A stretch of 64,000 nucleotides of DNA from an uncultured Bacteroidales bacterium (GTDB taxonomy: Bacteria > Bacteroidota > Bacteroidia > Bacteroidales > ML635J-15): NCBI GenBank assembly GCA_937899245.1, contig CALDKB010000047.1:124001-188000 (forward strand). The letters run 5' to 3'. The translations under genes and the position numbers were made by a program. Positions within the stretch are counted from its first letter, which is position 1; every line of letters begins with the position of its first letter. Below are positions 31,526 through 40,158 of the stretch, in pieces. The notes under the pieces were generated by a model. It saw nothing but the letters and a program-made list of their open reading frames with translations. It did no database searches and was not told where the DNA came from.

Positions 31526-34458
31526 GATTGCTGTTGTCCGCATTTTTTATGGCGGGCATGATGGTTGCTTGTAGCGAAAAGCCGGAGCATTTCGAGTTGA
31601 CAGAAGAAAACTTGGTTCAGTATGTTAACCCAATGGTAGGAACTGATGTTCATGGACATACTTTTCCGGGAGCGGTAGTGCCGTTCGGAATGGTGCAGCT
31701 AAGTCCCGATACTCGCCTTGATGGCTGGGACGGTTGTAGTGCATACCATTATTCCGATTCGGTGATATATGGATTTTCGCACACGCATTTGAGCGGCACA
31801 GGATGTTCCGACTATGGCGATGTGCTTTTGATGCCGATGTGCGGAAGCTATTCGACAGACAATAAGGTTTATTCTTCTCGTTTCTCTCATGAATCGGAAG
31901 TGGCAGAACCTGGTTTTTATGCCGTAAGTCTGAATGATGATAATATAGATGTCGAGCTAACTGCTACCAAGCGAGCAGGTTTCCACAAGTACACATTCAA
32001 TAGCGAGGGCAAGCGATATGTTGTGCTTGACCTGGAGCATCGTGACATTGTCCTAGAGGCTGGACTTAGAAAGTGTGGCGACAATTATTATTCTGGAGTT
32101 CGCAGGTCGCAAGCGTGGGCGCAAGACCAACATTTGTATTTTGCAATGAAGTTCTCGACTGATGTTGCTGTCGTTGAGCCTGAATATGACCGGGAGTTAG
32201 ATTCGCTGTGCAATCCCGGCAAGGCAGTCTATGTGTTCGAGGTCCTTGACGATAGCGTAAAGGAAGTCTATGTGAAAGTTGCAATATCTCAGGTTGATGA
32301 GGCTGGTGCACGGAAAAATCTTGAAGCTGAGATTCCGGGATGGAATTTTGATGATGTTCGCAAGTCGGCCTCTGATGCATGGAACGATGAGCTAAACAAG
32401 ATTATTGTGAAGGGAGGAAGCGAGGAGCAACGCAAGGTTTTCTATACGGCCTTGTATCATGCATATATTCAGCCAACTCTTGCACAGGATGTCGACAGGC
32501 GCTATCGTGGTACCGATCTGCAAATTCATTCGAGTGACGATTTTACGTATTATACTGTTTTTTCTCTGTGGGACACATATAGGGCGGCTCATCCGCTGTA
32601 TACAATAACGCAGCAGAATCGAACAGTAGATTTTATCAAAACTTTTCTGGCTCAATATTCCCAAGGTGGACAGTTGCCAATGTGGGAGTTGTCTTCGAAC
32701 GAAACCAAATGTATGATTGGTTATCATGCCGTTCCGCCTATGGTTGATGCTTATTTCAAGGGAATTGAATGCAAGGATCTGGAAAGTCTTGTCTTGGAAG
32801 CCATGATTTCTGCTTCAACAATGGATGAATTGGGAAAGCGAGACTTCGACAAATATGGCTTTTTGTCGGTAAACGATGAGCATGAATCGGTATCCAAGAA
32901 CCTTGAATATGGTTACGACGACTGGTGCATTGCTCAGTTTGCAAAATCTCAGGGCGATGACGAAACATATAAGGAATATATGATTCGCTCTCAGGCATAT
33001 AAGCATATTTACAATAAGGAATGTGGTTTTATGTGTCCGCGGCAGAATGGCGCTTGGAAGGAGAAATTTGATCCGAAGGAGGTCGATTTTAACTTTACCG
33101 AGGCAAATTCATGGCAATATTCGTTCTATGTTCCTCACGATATTCTTTCATACATCGATTTGATGGGTGGTGATTCTGTTTTTGAGGCGAAACTCGACGA
33201 GCTGTTCTCGACAGGAAGCGAGACATACGGAAAGGACCAGAAGGATATTTCTGGTATGATTGGACAATATGCTCACGGAAATGAACCGAGTCATCATATT
33301 GCATACCTATATAATTATTGCGGAAAACCTGCAAAAACACAAAAGCTGGTCCGCCGAATAATGTCGGAGATGTATAATTCTTCGCCGGCGGGAAATTGCG
33401 GTAACGAGGACTGCGGGCAGATGTCGGCTTGGTATGTTCTCAGTGCGATGGGCTTTTATCCTGTTAATCCAGCCAATGGTATCTACGATTTGGGAAGTCC
33501 AATATTCGATACAGTCCAGATTTCGCTCGACAATGGCAATAAATGTCTGTTTGTCATGCATGACAACAGCGCAGAAAACATGTATGTTTCGAAAATATCT
33601 TTGGATGGAAAGAAATACACGAAATCATATTTCAACTATTCTGACATTTCAAAGGGCGCTAGATTTGATATATATATGACATCCGATCAAAATGTCGGCT
33701 ATGCGTCTGCAAAAAGCGATATCTATCCGGCGCAAATTGAAGACTTGAAGGTTGTTCCTGCTCCATTCACGTTGACAAATAAGCGTACTTTCTATGATTC
33801 GCTAACTGTTGAACTTGACTGTATAGATGATAGTGCTACGATTTTTTATTCTCTCAATGGCGATAAATTTGAGGAGTATGTGGAGCCAATCAAAATTGAT
33901 ACTACCTCTGAATTGAGTTTCTATTCCACACGTCCCGATTATGTGTCGTCGAAGACTGTATCGGCTCGATATATTCGTATTGCCGACGATCGCCGCATAA
34001 AGTTGAATTGCCAGTACAGCAGGATGTATCATGCTGGTGGCAACGAGGCCTTAGTTGATAGGCTGCGTGGCGGTTGCGATTTCCGTACCGGCGAATGGCA
34101 GGGATATCAGGGACAGGATTTTGAAGCTGTTGTAGATTTGTGTGGCGAGAAGGAAATTAAATCAATCGAGACAGGATTCATTCAGGATGTACGTTCATGG
34201 ATCGTTTTCCCGAAATATGTCGAATACTATACTTCGAATGATGGCATCAACTTCAAGAAAATAGCAACTATAAAGCATAATGTTGCCGATAATGACTATC
34301 ACCAGCAGATTTATAATTTCCGTAGCGAGCCTACAAATTGCAAGGCACGATATGTGAAGGTTTTTGCAAAATATTATGGAACATTGCCTGAATGGCATTT
34401 GGGTGCTGGTGGTGAGACTTTCTTGTTCCTTGATGAAATTGATGTTGTTGAAAAATAG
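31513..34458 (+). CDS. GH92 family alpha-mannosidase lipoprotein
   Basis: 981 residues. Lipoprotein signal ending MVAC (Cys20), so surface or periplasmic. GH92 marks: YVNPMVGTDVHGHTFPGA, the TEANSWQYSFYVPHD block carrying the likely acid Glu, GNEPSHHIAYLYNY, and GNEDCGQMSAWYVLSAMGFYP with the likely base Asp. GH92 enzymes are Ca2+-dependent exo-alpha-mannosidases acting on N-glycan or yeast-mannan type substrates. After the catalytic part come a chitobiase-like beta domain (about 745-830) and an F5/8-type C domain (about 835-975), likely for glycan binding. Its ATG lies within the last codons of the sensor kinase gene. Confidence 0.93.
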   Translation: MERVGLLLSAFFMAGMMVACSEKPEHFELTEENLVQYVNPMVGTDVHGHTFPGAVVPFGMVQLSPDTRLDGWDGCSAYHYSDSVIYGFSHTHLSGTGCSDYGDVLLMPMCGSYSTDNKVYSSRFSHESEVAEPGFYAVSLNDDNIDVELTATKRAGFHKYTFNSEGKRYVVLDLEHRDIVLEAGLRKCGDNYYSGVRRSQAWAQDQHLYFAMKFSTDVAVVEPEYDRELDSLCNPGKAVYVFEVLDDSVKEVYVKVAISQVDEAGARKNLEAEIPGWNFDDVRKSASDAWNDELNKIIVKGGSEEQRKVFYTALYHAYIQPTLAQDVDRRYRGTDLQIHSSDDFTYYTVFSLWDTYRAAHPLYTITQQNRTVDFIKTFLAQYSQGGQLPMWELSSNETKCMIGYHAVPPMVDAYFKGIECKDLESLVLEAMISASTMDELGKRDFDKYGFLSVNDEHESVSKNLEYGYDDWCIAQFAKSQGDDETYKEYMIRSQAYKHIYNKECGFMCPRQNGAWKEKFDPKEVDFNFTEANSWQYSFYVPHDILSYIDLMGGDSVFEAKLDELFSTGSETYGKDQKDISGMIGQYAHGNEPSHHIAYLYNYCGKPAKTQKLVRRIMSEMYNSSPAGNCGNEDCGQMSAWYVLSAMGFYPVNPANGIYDLGSPIFDTVQISLDNGNKCLFVMHDNSAENMYVSKISLDGKKYTKSYFNYSDISKGARFDIYMTSDQNVGYASAKSDIYPAQIEDLKVVPAPFTLTNKRTFYDSLTVELDCIDDSATIFYSLNGDKFEEYVEPIKIDTTSELSFYSTRPDYVSSKTVSARYIRIADDRRIKLNCQYSRMYHAGGNEALVDRLRGGCDFRTGEWQGYQGQDFEAVVDLCGEKEIKSIETGFIQDVRSWIVFPKYVEYYTSNDGINFKKIATIKHNVADNDYHQQIYNFRSEPTNCKARYVKVFAKYYGTLPEWHLGAGGETFLFLDEIDVVEK

Positions 34459-34464
34459 AATGTT

Positions 34465-34875
34465 ATGAAAAAGATATTGTTGGCAGTCATTTTGTTTGCC
34501 ATGTTGCTTGCTGCTTGCGATAAGGATGAAAACAAGCTTGTCGCTACTAATTTGGAGTATACCGATTGTCAGGAACGCCCGAAAGCTTTGAAGACAATTA
34601 TAACATATTCGAACAATACCTTGTCGATAGAGCACGACTATATGCCAGTCGACTGCAATTTTGAAGGCGTTTTGGTAACACCATCAATTGATGAGGAGAA
34701 TCATATCTTAGAAATTGATGTGGATCCTATTGTCGTGCAGGCAGATCTTGACGGGTGCGAATGCGAGATAAATGTATCGTATTGCTTTGAGAATTTTTAC
34801 AAGAAAAATGCAATTTATACGGTAATTGTTCGCGAGAACAATCGGGAAATATATAGGGGTGAGGAAGCCTTGTAA
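34465..34875 (+). CDS. small lipoprotein, function unknown
   Basis: 136 residues with lipoprotein signal ending LLAAC (Cys18) followed by DKDEN. The mature part has six cysteines, two in a GCEC motif (about residue 95), and reads as a strand-rich domain. I recognise no family. It starts six bases after the GH92 stop and so belongs to the rlmH-kinase-GH92 transcript; a link to the mannosidase is suggested only by position. Confidence 0.65.
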   Translation: MKKILLAVILFAMLLAACDKDENKLVATNLEYTDCQERPKALKTIITYSNNTLSIEHDYMPVDCNFEGVLVTPSIDEENHILEIDVDPIVVQADLDGCECEINVSYCFENFYKKNAIYTVIVRENNREIYRGEEAL

Positions 34876-34886
34876 GATTTTGTGCA

Positions 34887-34915
34887 GACATTATTCCTCA
34901 TGGGAATAGAATGTC
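34887..34915. terminator. stem-loop between convergent genes
   Basis: GACATT and ATTCC pair with GGAAT and AATGTC around a five-base loop with a two-base bulge. It lies between the small lipoprotein stop and the galE stop. No U-tract on either side, so it is a possible bidirectional terminator only. Confidence 0.4.
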
Positions 34916-34926
34916 GGCATTGCAAC

Positions 34927-35949
34927 TTACTTTTTTCTGCTTTTTTCCCACTCCCAAGCCGAAAGCGTGGTTTCGTCAAGAGATTTTTCTGCTTTCCATC
35001 CCAGGATAGTGTTCGCCTTGGTTGTGTCCGCCCATACTTTTTCAATGTCGCCGGCACGGCGTCCGACAATTTTGTAGTTAAGTTTCATGCCGGTGCTACG
35101 TTCAAACGATTCTATGATTTCCATAACGGTGGAACCTTTTCCGGTGCCAATGTTGAAGAAGTCGAACTGCATGTTATTCTTGTCCGAAACCAAATGTTTT
35201 ACAGCGGCTACGTGAGCTTTTGCAAGGTCAACTACGTTTATGTAGTCGCGTATCGGTGTTCCGTCTGGCGTATTGTAGTCGTTGCCAAATACACTGAGGC
35301 ATTCGCGGATTCCAATTGCCGTCTGCGTTATGTATGGCATAAGGTTGTTTGGTGTTCCGTTGGGCAGTTCTCCGATAAGTGCCGATGGGTGTGCTCCGAT
35401 CGGGTTGAAATATCTTAATGCAATAGCTTTTAGCTGTGGGGTTGCACGAAGTACGTCCTGAATTATTTCTTCCGAAATTTTCTTTGTGTTTCCGTATGGT
35501 GATTCGGCCTTGGCAAATGGTATGTTTTCTGTGACCGGCAATTTTTCCGGTTGCCCGTAAACCGTGCAACTTGATGAAAACACAAGTCCGTTGACATTGT
35601 GCTTTTCCATCTGTTCCAAGATGTTGAGCAGGCCGTTAAGGTTGTTGCGGTAGTACATCAAAGGCTTTTGTACCGATTCTCCAACTGCCTTGAATGCGGC
35701 AAAATGAACAACAGCAATAGCATCGTCATTTTCGTAGAAAATCCTGTTCATTGCATAGTTGTCGGTGACATCGGCCTTGTAGAATATTGTTTTTTTGCCT
35801 GTTATTTTCTCAATTCCATCAAGGACTTCGACGTTTGAGTTTGACAAGTTGTCAATGATGACGGCATCATAGCCGGCATTTATGAATTCTACAACGGTGT
35901 GAGACCCGATATATCCGGTTCCGCCGGTGATTATTATCTTTTTCTTCAT
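34927..35949 (-). CDS. galE: UDP-glucose 4-epimerase
   Basis: Interconverts UDP-glucose and UDP-galactose. 340 residues, full length. NAD-binding GGTGYIGSHT at residues 9-18, VVHFAAFKAVGESV, catalytic SSSCTVYG and YGNTKK (Tyr/Lys), RYFNPIGAHPS and YNTPDGTPIRDYI are all in place. It supplies nucleotide sugar for surface glycans together with ugd. Its ATG immediately follows the gpsA stop. Confidence 0.96.
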   Translation of the reverse strand: MKKKIIITGGTGYIGSHTVVEFINAGYDAVIIDNLSNSNVEVLDGIEKITGKKTIFYKADVTDNYAMNRIFYENDDAIAVVHFAAFKAVGESVQKPLMYYRNNLNGLLNILEQMEKHNVNGLVFSSSCTVYGQPEKLPVTENIPFAKAESPYGNTKKISEEIIQDVLRATPQLKAIALRYFNPIGAHPSALIGELPNGTPNNLMPYITQTAIGIRECLSVFGNDYNTPDGTPIRDYINVVDLAKAHVAAVKHLVSDKNNMQFDFFNIGTGKGSTVMEIIESFERSTGMKLNYKIVGRRAGDIEKVWADTTKANTILGWKAEKSLDETTLSAWEWEKSRKK

Positions 35950-36957
35950 CTAAATGTACTTTTCTGCAAGATTTTTCATCTCGCTGTTAACGTTTTTGGC
36001 TTCGTAGAGGATTCCGTAGATTGTTTCGGCAATCGGAATATTGAAGTTGAGTGCCTTGTTTATTTCGTGTACACAGCGGCAGGCATAATAACCTTCGGCA
36101 ACCATGTTCATTTCAAGTTGTGCCACGCGTACCGAAAGTCCGTGACCAATCATGTTGCCGAACAGGCGGTTGCGGCTGTATTTCGAGTAGGCAGTAACTA
36201 GCAGGTCGCCTAGGTATATTGAATTTTCAAGGTCGCGTTTGCCAGGGTACATGCTTTCAACGAATACTTTCATTTCTTTTACGCAGTTTGCGATATATGC
36301 TGCCAGGAAGTTATCTCCGTAGCCAAGTCCGCTGTAAATTCCTGCACCAAGGGCATAGATGTTTTTCATTACTATGGCTATTTCGGCACCAAGAATATCG
36401 GTCGATGTGGTTGTGTGGACGTATCTGTTCCTGAACATCTCGGCAACAGTTTCGGCTAGTGTTATATTTTCGGAAACGGCTGTAAGGAATGTGTATTTTT
36501 CCTGGGCAATTTCTTCGGCATGCGACGGACCGCTAATCATCGACAGGTTCGACATTGGAATGTTGAATTCGGAATGAAGGTAGTCGGTAATGAGCTGCAT
36601 TGTTTCGGGAATGATACCTTTTACTGCGGTGATTATCTTTTTGCTGCTGATGTTGATGTTTTTCAGAGGTTTCAGCGATTCGTGAAGGAATGCTGCCGGA
36701 GTTACAATTACAAGATAATCGGCTTTTGAAGCTATTTCTTCCAAGTTTGTGCTAATGTCGATTTTGTCGGGATCGATGAATGTTGAAGATAGGTATCGAG
36801 GATTGTGTCCGTATTTTTTTATTCCGTCCACTATTTCGTCCTTACGGACCCACCACGAAGTGCGTTCAATGTTGTTTGTAAGTATCTTGACAATAGCGGT
36901 TGCCCAGCTTCCGCTGCCGATAACTGCTACGTTATATTTCCGTTTTATATTTTCCAT
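35950..36957 (-). CDS. gpsA: glycerol-3-phosphate dehydrogenase [NAD(P)+]
   Basis: Reduces dihydroxyacetone phosphate to sn-glycerol-3-phosphate for phospholipid synthesis. 335 residues from ATG 36957. N-terminal VIGSGSWATAI Rossmann motif, VTPAAFLHESL, VKGIIPE, the MISGPSHAEEI signature, and catalytic Lys in EIAIVMKNIYALGAGI. An in-frame start at 36987 is unlikely because it overlaps the TACCTTTG promoter box (36985-36992). Co-transcribed with galE. Confidence 0.95.
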   Translation of the reverse strand: MENIKRKYNVAVIGSGSWATAIVKILTNNIERTSWWVRKDEIVDGIKKYGHNPRYLSSTFIDPDKIDISTNLEEIASKADYLVIVTPAAFLHESLKPLKNINISSKKIITAVKGIIPETMQLITDYLHSEFNIPMSNLSMISGPSHAEEIAQEKYTFLTAVSENITLAETVAEMFRNRYVHTTTSTDILGAEIAIVMKNIYALGAGIYSGLGYGDNFLAAYIANCVKEMKVFVESMYPGKRDLENSIYLGDLLVTAYSKYSRNRLFGNMIGHGLSVRVAQLEMNMVAEGYYACRCVHEINKALNFNIPIAETIYGILYEAKNVNSEMKNLAEKYI

Positions 36958-36984
36958 TTTATTTATTTTACAAATAAAGATTGG

Positions 36985-36992
36985 CAAAGGTA
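36985..36992 (-). promoter_or_regulatory. -7 box TACCTTTG for gpsA-galE
   Basis: TAnnTTTG match 28 bases before the gpsA ATG. A TTG in the palindrome at 37001-37014 lies 19 bases further upstream, where the -33 element is expected. Confidence 0.65.
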
Positions 36993-37000
36993 ATTATTTT

Positions 37001-37014
37001 TTGCCAAATGGCAA
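37001..37014. promoter_or_regulatory. palindrome TTGCCAAATGGCAA overlapping the -33 region
   Basis: Perfect 6-bp arms TTGCCA/TGGCAA with a two-base spacer covering the presumed -33 element of the gpsA promoter. The position fits an operator for a dimeric regulator; no regulator gene is adjacent. Confidence 0.35.
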
Positions 37015-37055
37015 CTTCGGCGGGCTATTAGGTTTTGCCATGAGGCTGGTTAATA

Positions 37056-37084
37056 GCAAAAAAGGCGAGAAAAATCCCGCCTTT
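37056..37084 (-). terminator. rho-independent terminator after the M20 dipeptidase
   Basis: On the minus strand AAAGGCG pairs with CGCCTTT (37078-37084 with 37061-37067) and is followed by TTTGC, continuing the T-run. It lies 18 bases after the dipeptidase stop. Confidence 0.85.
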
Positions 37085-37102
37085 CAAATTCTATTAGACT
37101 GT

Positions 37103-38473
37103 TTATTTGAATGTTTCTGCAAAATACTTGTAGAACAACGGAATTGTCTCAATTCCCTTAAGGAAGTTTTCGACAGGATAGTTCTCGTTTGGCGAGTGAA
37201 TTGCATCTGATTCGAGACCGAAGCCCATAAGGATTGACTTTATGCCAAGAACTTCCTCGAAACGCGAGATGATAGGAATACTGCCGCCGCTGCGAACTGG
37301 AATCGGGCGTTTGCCGAAAACTTCTATGTATGCCTTTTCTGCTGCCTTGTATGCTGGCATGTCAATCGGGCAAACATAGCCTTGTCCTCCGTGCAATGGA
37401 CGAACTTCAACCTTAACATATTTAGGTGCAATCTTTTCAAAATATTTCTTGAACATTACAGCAATCTTCTTGTGGTCCTGATTTGGAACAAGACGAGTGG
37501 AGATCTTAGCAAAAGCCTTTGATGGCAACACGGTCTTAGAACCTTCGCCAGTGTAGCCGCCCCAGATGCCGCAAACGTCGAGACATGGACGGATACCGGT
37601 ACGTTCGCAAGTTGTGTATCTCTTTTCGCCCTTCAAAGCCTTAACGTCTATTGCCTGCTTATATGCAGCTTCGTCGAATGGCTTTTCTGCTAGCAGTTTG
37701 CGTTCTTCTGCCGAAACCGTCAAAACGTCATCGTAGAATCCGGGAATTGTAATCTTGCCGTTTTCGTCGTGAAGTTCGGCAATCATTTTGCAAAGAACGT
37801 TGATCGGGTTTGCTACTGCACCGCCGAAAATTCCGCTGTGAAGGTCGTGGTCGGGGCCGGTAACTTCAACTTCCCAGTATGCCAATCCGCGCAATCCGGT
37901 TGTAATGCTTGGTATGTCAGGTGCAATCATTCCTGTGTCGGAAACTAGGATTATGTCGCCTTTGAGCAAATCTTTTTGTTCTGCGCACCATTCGGTAAGA
38001 CTTGGTGAACCGATTTCCTCTTCGCCTTCAAGCATAAACTTGACGTTGCATGGAAGAGTTTTTGTTTTTACCATCAGTTCGAATGCCTTTGCGTGCATGA
38101 AGCTCTGACCCTTGTCGTCGTCGGCACCGCGAGCCCAAATTTTACCTTCCTTGATGACTGGCTCGAATGGATTAGTCTTCCATAGTTCAATAGGGTCAAC
38201 GGGCATAACGTCGTAGTGACCGTAAACGATAACTGTCGGTTTTTTAGGATCGATAATCTTTTCGCCATAAACGATTGGATTGCCCTTTGTAGGCATAACT
38301 TCGGCCTTGTCGGCACCAGCCTGCTTCAATAGGTATTTCCAATGTTCTGCGCACTTTATCATATCCGATTTGTGCGATGCTTCCGAACTGATTGACTGAA
38401 TTCTAATTAAACCGAAAAGCTCGTCGAAGAACCTTTCTCGGTTTGCCTTGATGTAATCGTTTATGTAACTCAT
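37103..38473 (-). CDS. M20 family dipeptidase
   Basis: 456 residues, cytoplasmic. Di-zinc metallopeptidase motifs: YGHYDVMPVDP (metal His, catalytic Asp), ARGADDDKGQ (bridging Asp), LEGEEEIGSPS (general base Glu then metal Glu), VSDTGM, and the late EVLGIKSILMGFGLESDAIHSPNE with the metal His. The arrangement matches carnosinase/CNDP-like dipeptidases rather than PepT. A single-gene unit with a good promoter and a strong terminator. It probably degrades imported or wall-derived dipeptides. Confidence 0.9.
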   Translation of the reverse strand: MSYINDYIKANRERFFDELFGLIRIQSISSEASHKSDMIKCAEHWKYLLKQAGADKAEVMPTKGNPIVYGEKIIDPKKPTVIVYGHYDVMPVDPIELWKTNPFEPVIKEGKIWARGADDDKGQSFMHAKAFELMVKTKTLPCNVKFMLEGEEEIGSPSLTEWCAEQKDLLKGDIILVSDTGMIAPDIPSITTGLRGLAYWEVEVTGPDHDLHSGIFGGAVANPINVLCKMIAELHDENGKITIPGFYDDVLTVSAEERKLLAEKPFDEAAYKQAIDVKALKGEKRYTTCERTGIRPCLDVCGIWGGYTGEGSKTVLPSKAFAKISTRLVPNQDHKKIAVMFKKYFEKIAPKYVKVEVRPLHGGQGYVCPIDMPAYKAAEKAYIEVFGKRPIPVRSGGSIPIISRFEEVLGIKSILMGFGLESDAIHSPNENYPVENFLKGIETIPLFYKYFAETFK

Positions 38474-38505
38474 AGTATTTGATATTGATTAATTCGAAAT
38501 ATTGA

Positions 38506-38513
38506 CAAAGTTA
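38506..38513 (-). promoter_or_regulatory. -7 box TAACTTTG for the M20 dipeptidase
   Basis: TAnnTTTG match 32 bases upstream of the ATG, with TTTTG (38530-38534, minus strand) 16 bases further up. Confidence 0.65.
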
Positions 38514-38700
38514 AATAAAATAATGTTTGCAAAAGGATATAATTCCTTTTTTTATTTGGTGTTTTTCATCACATCAATAGTGCTAAGCCTGCAAATGCTT
38601 GCTCTTTTTTGCAATGATGAAGGTGTTTGCTTTGGGTGCGGAAACAAAAACGCAATTCGGCTGTCGGGAATGGTCTGCAAACAGTAAATTTGCTGATAAT

Positions 38701-38731
38701 AAAAGAGACACCACAAATGGGTGTCTCTTTT
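38701..38731 (-). terminator. strong hairpin terminator of the parA operon
   Basis: A perfect 12-bp stem, AAAAGAGACACC with GGTGTCTCTTTT, around a seven-base loop. On the minus strand it ends in CTTTTATTATC, 29 bases after the outer-membrane protein stop. It is nearly symmetrical and could work in both directions. Confidence 0.8.
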
Positions 38732-38759
38732 ATGCAATAACTTATGCAGTCGTTTGATT

Positions 38760-39419
38760 TTAATACTTGGTACGGTAGGCACCTGAGAAGTAGAAATGGC
38801 CTTGAACACCAATAACTTGGTAGTATTTGTTGAAACTTCCGAAGAAAGATAGGCCTATTCCCATGTCGTACAGGAACTTGAATGTTGTCTGGACTTCAAT
38901 ATGGCCACCGATTGTGTTCTTGACAATAGAATTGGTCGGATAGTCGGGATTTGGAATCCAAGCGTTTGCCCAGCATGGGCCGATGAAAAATGCGAAATTG
39001 AACCAGCGTTTTTCAAAACGAAGTCCGGCGCCTATGTGTATGTCGTTTAACTGGTGCATAGCCCTGATACCTCTCTTGGCTGGATTGTACCAGCTTTCGA
39101 AGAAGAAATATTCTCCCGAAAAGTGCCATCCTGCATTAAAGTACATAGCTCTGAAGCGTAGGTGGTAGGCGAGGGACATTGTTCGGTTTAGAGCATTTTC
39201 TACGCTTGGTTCATAGTTCAGCTTGTCGCTTATGCCCATGCCAAAAGTAACCCAATTGCTTCCTTGCTTGTAGATTTTATCGCCATATTTCACTTCGCCG
39301 AACATCTTATCCCATTTTGACCTTTCTTTTGTTGCACGCGGGGTTGTGTTGTCGGTCTGGGCAATCAGAAATAGAGATGCCAGAGTAAACAATATGGTGA
39401 TATATAGACGTTTATTCAT
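38760..39419 (-). CDS. predicted outer-membrane beta-barrel protein, function unknown
   Basis: 219 residues with a signal peptide (YITILFTLASLFLIAQ). The mature part is built of alternating aromatic/small-residue strands (SLAYHLRFRAMYFNAGWHF, IHIGAGLRFEKRWFNFAF, QVIGVQGHFYFSG) and ends in a strand with a C-terminal aromatic, as in small barrels. No named family recognised. It overlaps the nitroreductase gene by eight bases and is the last gene before the terminator at 38701. Confidence 0.65.
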   Translation of the reverse strand: MNKRLYITILFTLASLFLIAQTDNTTPRATKERSKWDKMFGEVKYGDKIYKQGSNWVTFGMGISDKLNYEPSVENALNRTMSLAYHLRFRAMYFNAGWHFSGEYFFFESWYNPAKRGIRAMHQLNDIHIGAGLRFEKRWFNFAFFIGPCWANAWIPNPDYPTNSIVKNTIGGHIEVQTTFKFLYDMGIGLSFFGSFNKYYQVIGVQGHFYFSGAYRTKY

Positions 39420-40158
39420 TTAAAAAACCTTGTTGTTTTAAAACTTTTAGCAGGCATTTCGAAGCAGCTTCGTTTCCAGCTTTTGTATATCTGACATCAG
39501 TAAAAACTTGAGCGAGGGTTTCTTTATTGTTTTCGGCAACAAATTTTTTGTTCGATTCGAGTGCTTCTGTTTCAGAATATAGCCTGTCGATGTCGCTCTT
39601 GCTGAAATCGTGATATTTTTCATAGTGTGCAATCGCTTCAAGAGGCAGACGTTCGGTAAGTTGCTGTTGTTCCTTTGGATATCCCATTGTAATTGTAACA
39701 ACCGGTACTACGCCCTTTGGAAGTTCAAGAGTTTCAATAATCTTGTCTGCGTTGTATATTACCGTGCCAAGGTAGCAGATTCCAAGCCCGTTGCTTTCGG
39801 CCTCCAGACATGCGTTTTGCGCTGCGATGGTCGCGTCGGTTGCTGCGGTAAGGAAAGTCAAAAAGTTTCCAAAACCGGCATTTGCATTACGGCATTCGCA
39901 CCATTTGTTGAATCTGTTGATGTCGGCACAGAATGTCATGACGGCTTTTGCGTTTGTTATTGCTGGCTGGCAGAAATGAGATGGAGCAAGTTTCGCAATC
40001 ATTTCCTTGTCGGTGTTGACAATAACGCTATAAAGTTGCATGTTGCCGGTATTTGAGGCTCTTGATGCTGCTTCAATGATCTTGCTTATGATAGCTTCTG
40101 GAATTTCCTTGTTGGAGTATTCCCTAATAGAAACGTGGTCGAAAATTTCTTTTACCAT
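39412..40158 (-). CDS. nitroreductase family protein (FMN-dependent)
   Basis: 248 residues. The N-terminal VSIREYSNKEIPEAIISKIIEAASRASNTGNMQLYS matches the NfsA-like FMN-binding start (R-x-Y/F then S-N-x-Q). GLGICYLGTVIYN and VPVVTITMGYPKEQ are the conserved middle and C-terminal blocks; the last ~60 residues form a helical tail seen in NADPH-type members. Substrate unknown. It shares one base with the ddl stop (TAATG) and overlaps the following gene. Confidence 0.85.
   Translation of the reverse strand: MVKEIFDHVSIREYSNKEIPEAIISKIIEAASRASNTGNMQLYSVIVNTDKEMIAKLAPSHFCQPAITNAKAVMTFCADINRFNKWCECRNANAGFGNFLTFLTAATDATIAAQNACLEAESNGLGICYLGTVIYNADKIIETLELPKGVVPVVTITMGYPKEQQQLTERLPLEAIAHYEKYHDFSKSDIDRLYSETEALESNKKFVAENNKETLAQVFTDVRYTKAGNEAASKCLLKVLKQQGFLNE

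Noticed and set aside
38523..38687. Possible 54-codon plus-strand ORF with a hydrophobic segment and a hairpin after it
   Set aside because: No promoter box, composition unlike neighbours, and it overlaps the promoter region of the divergent dipeptidase; the hairpin is explained as the terminator of the parA operon.
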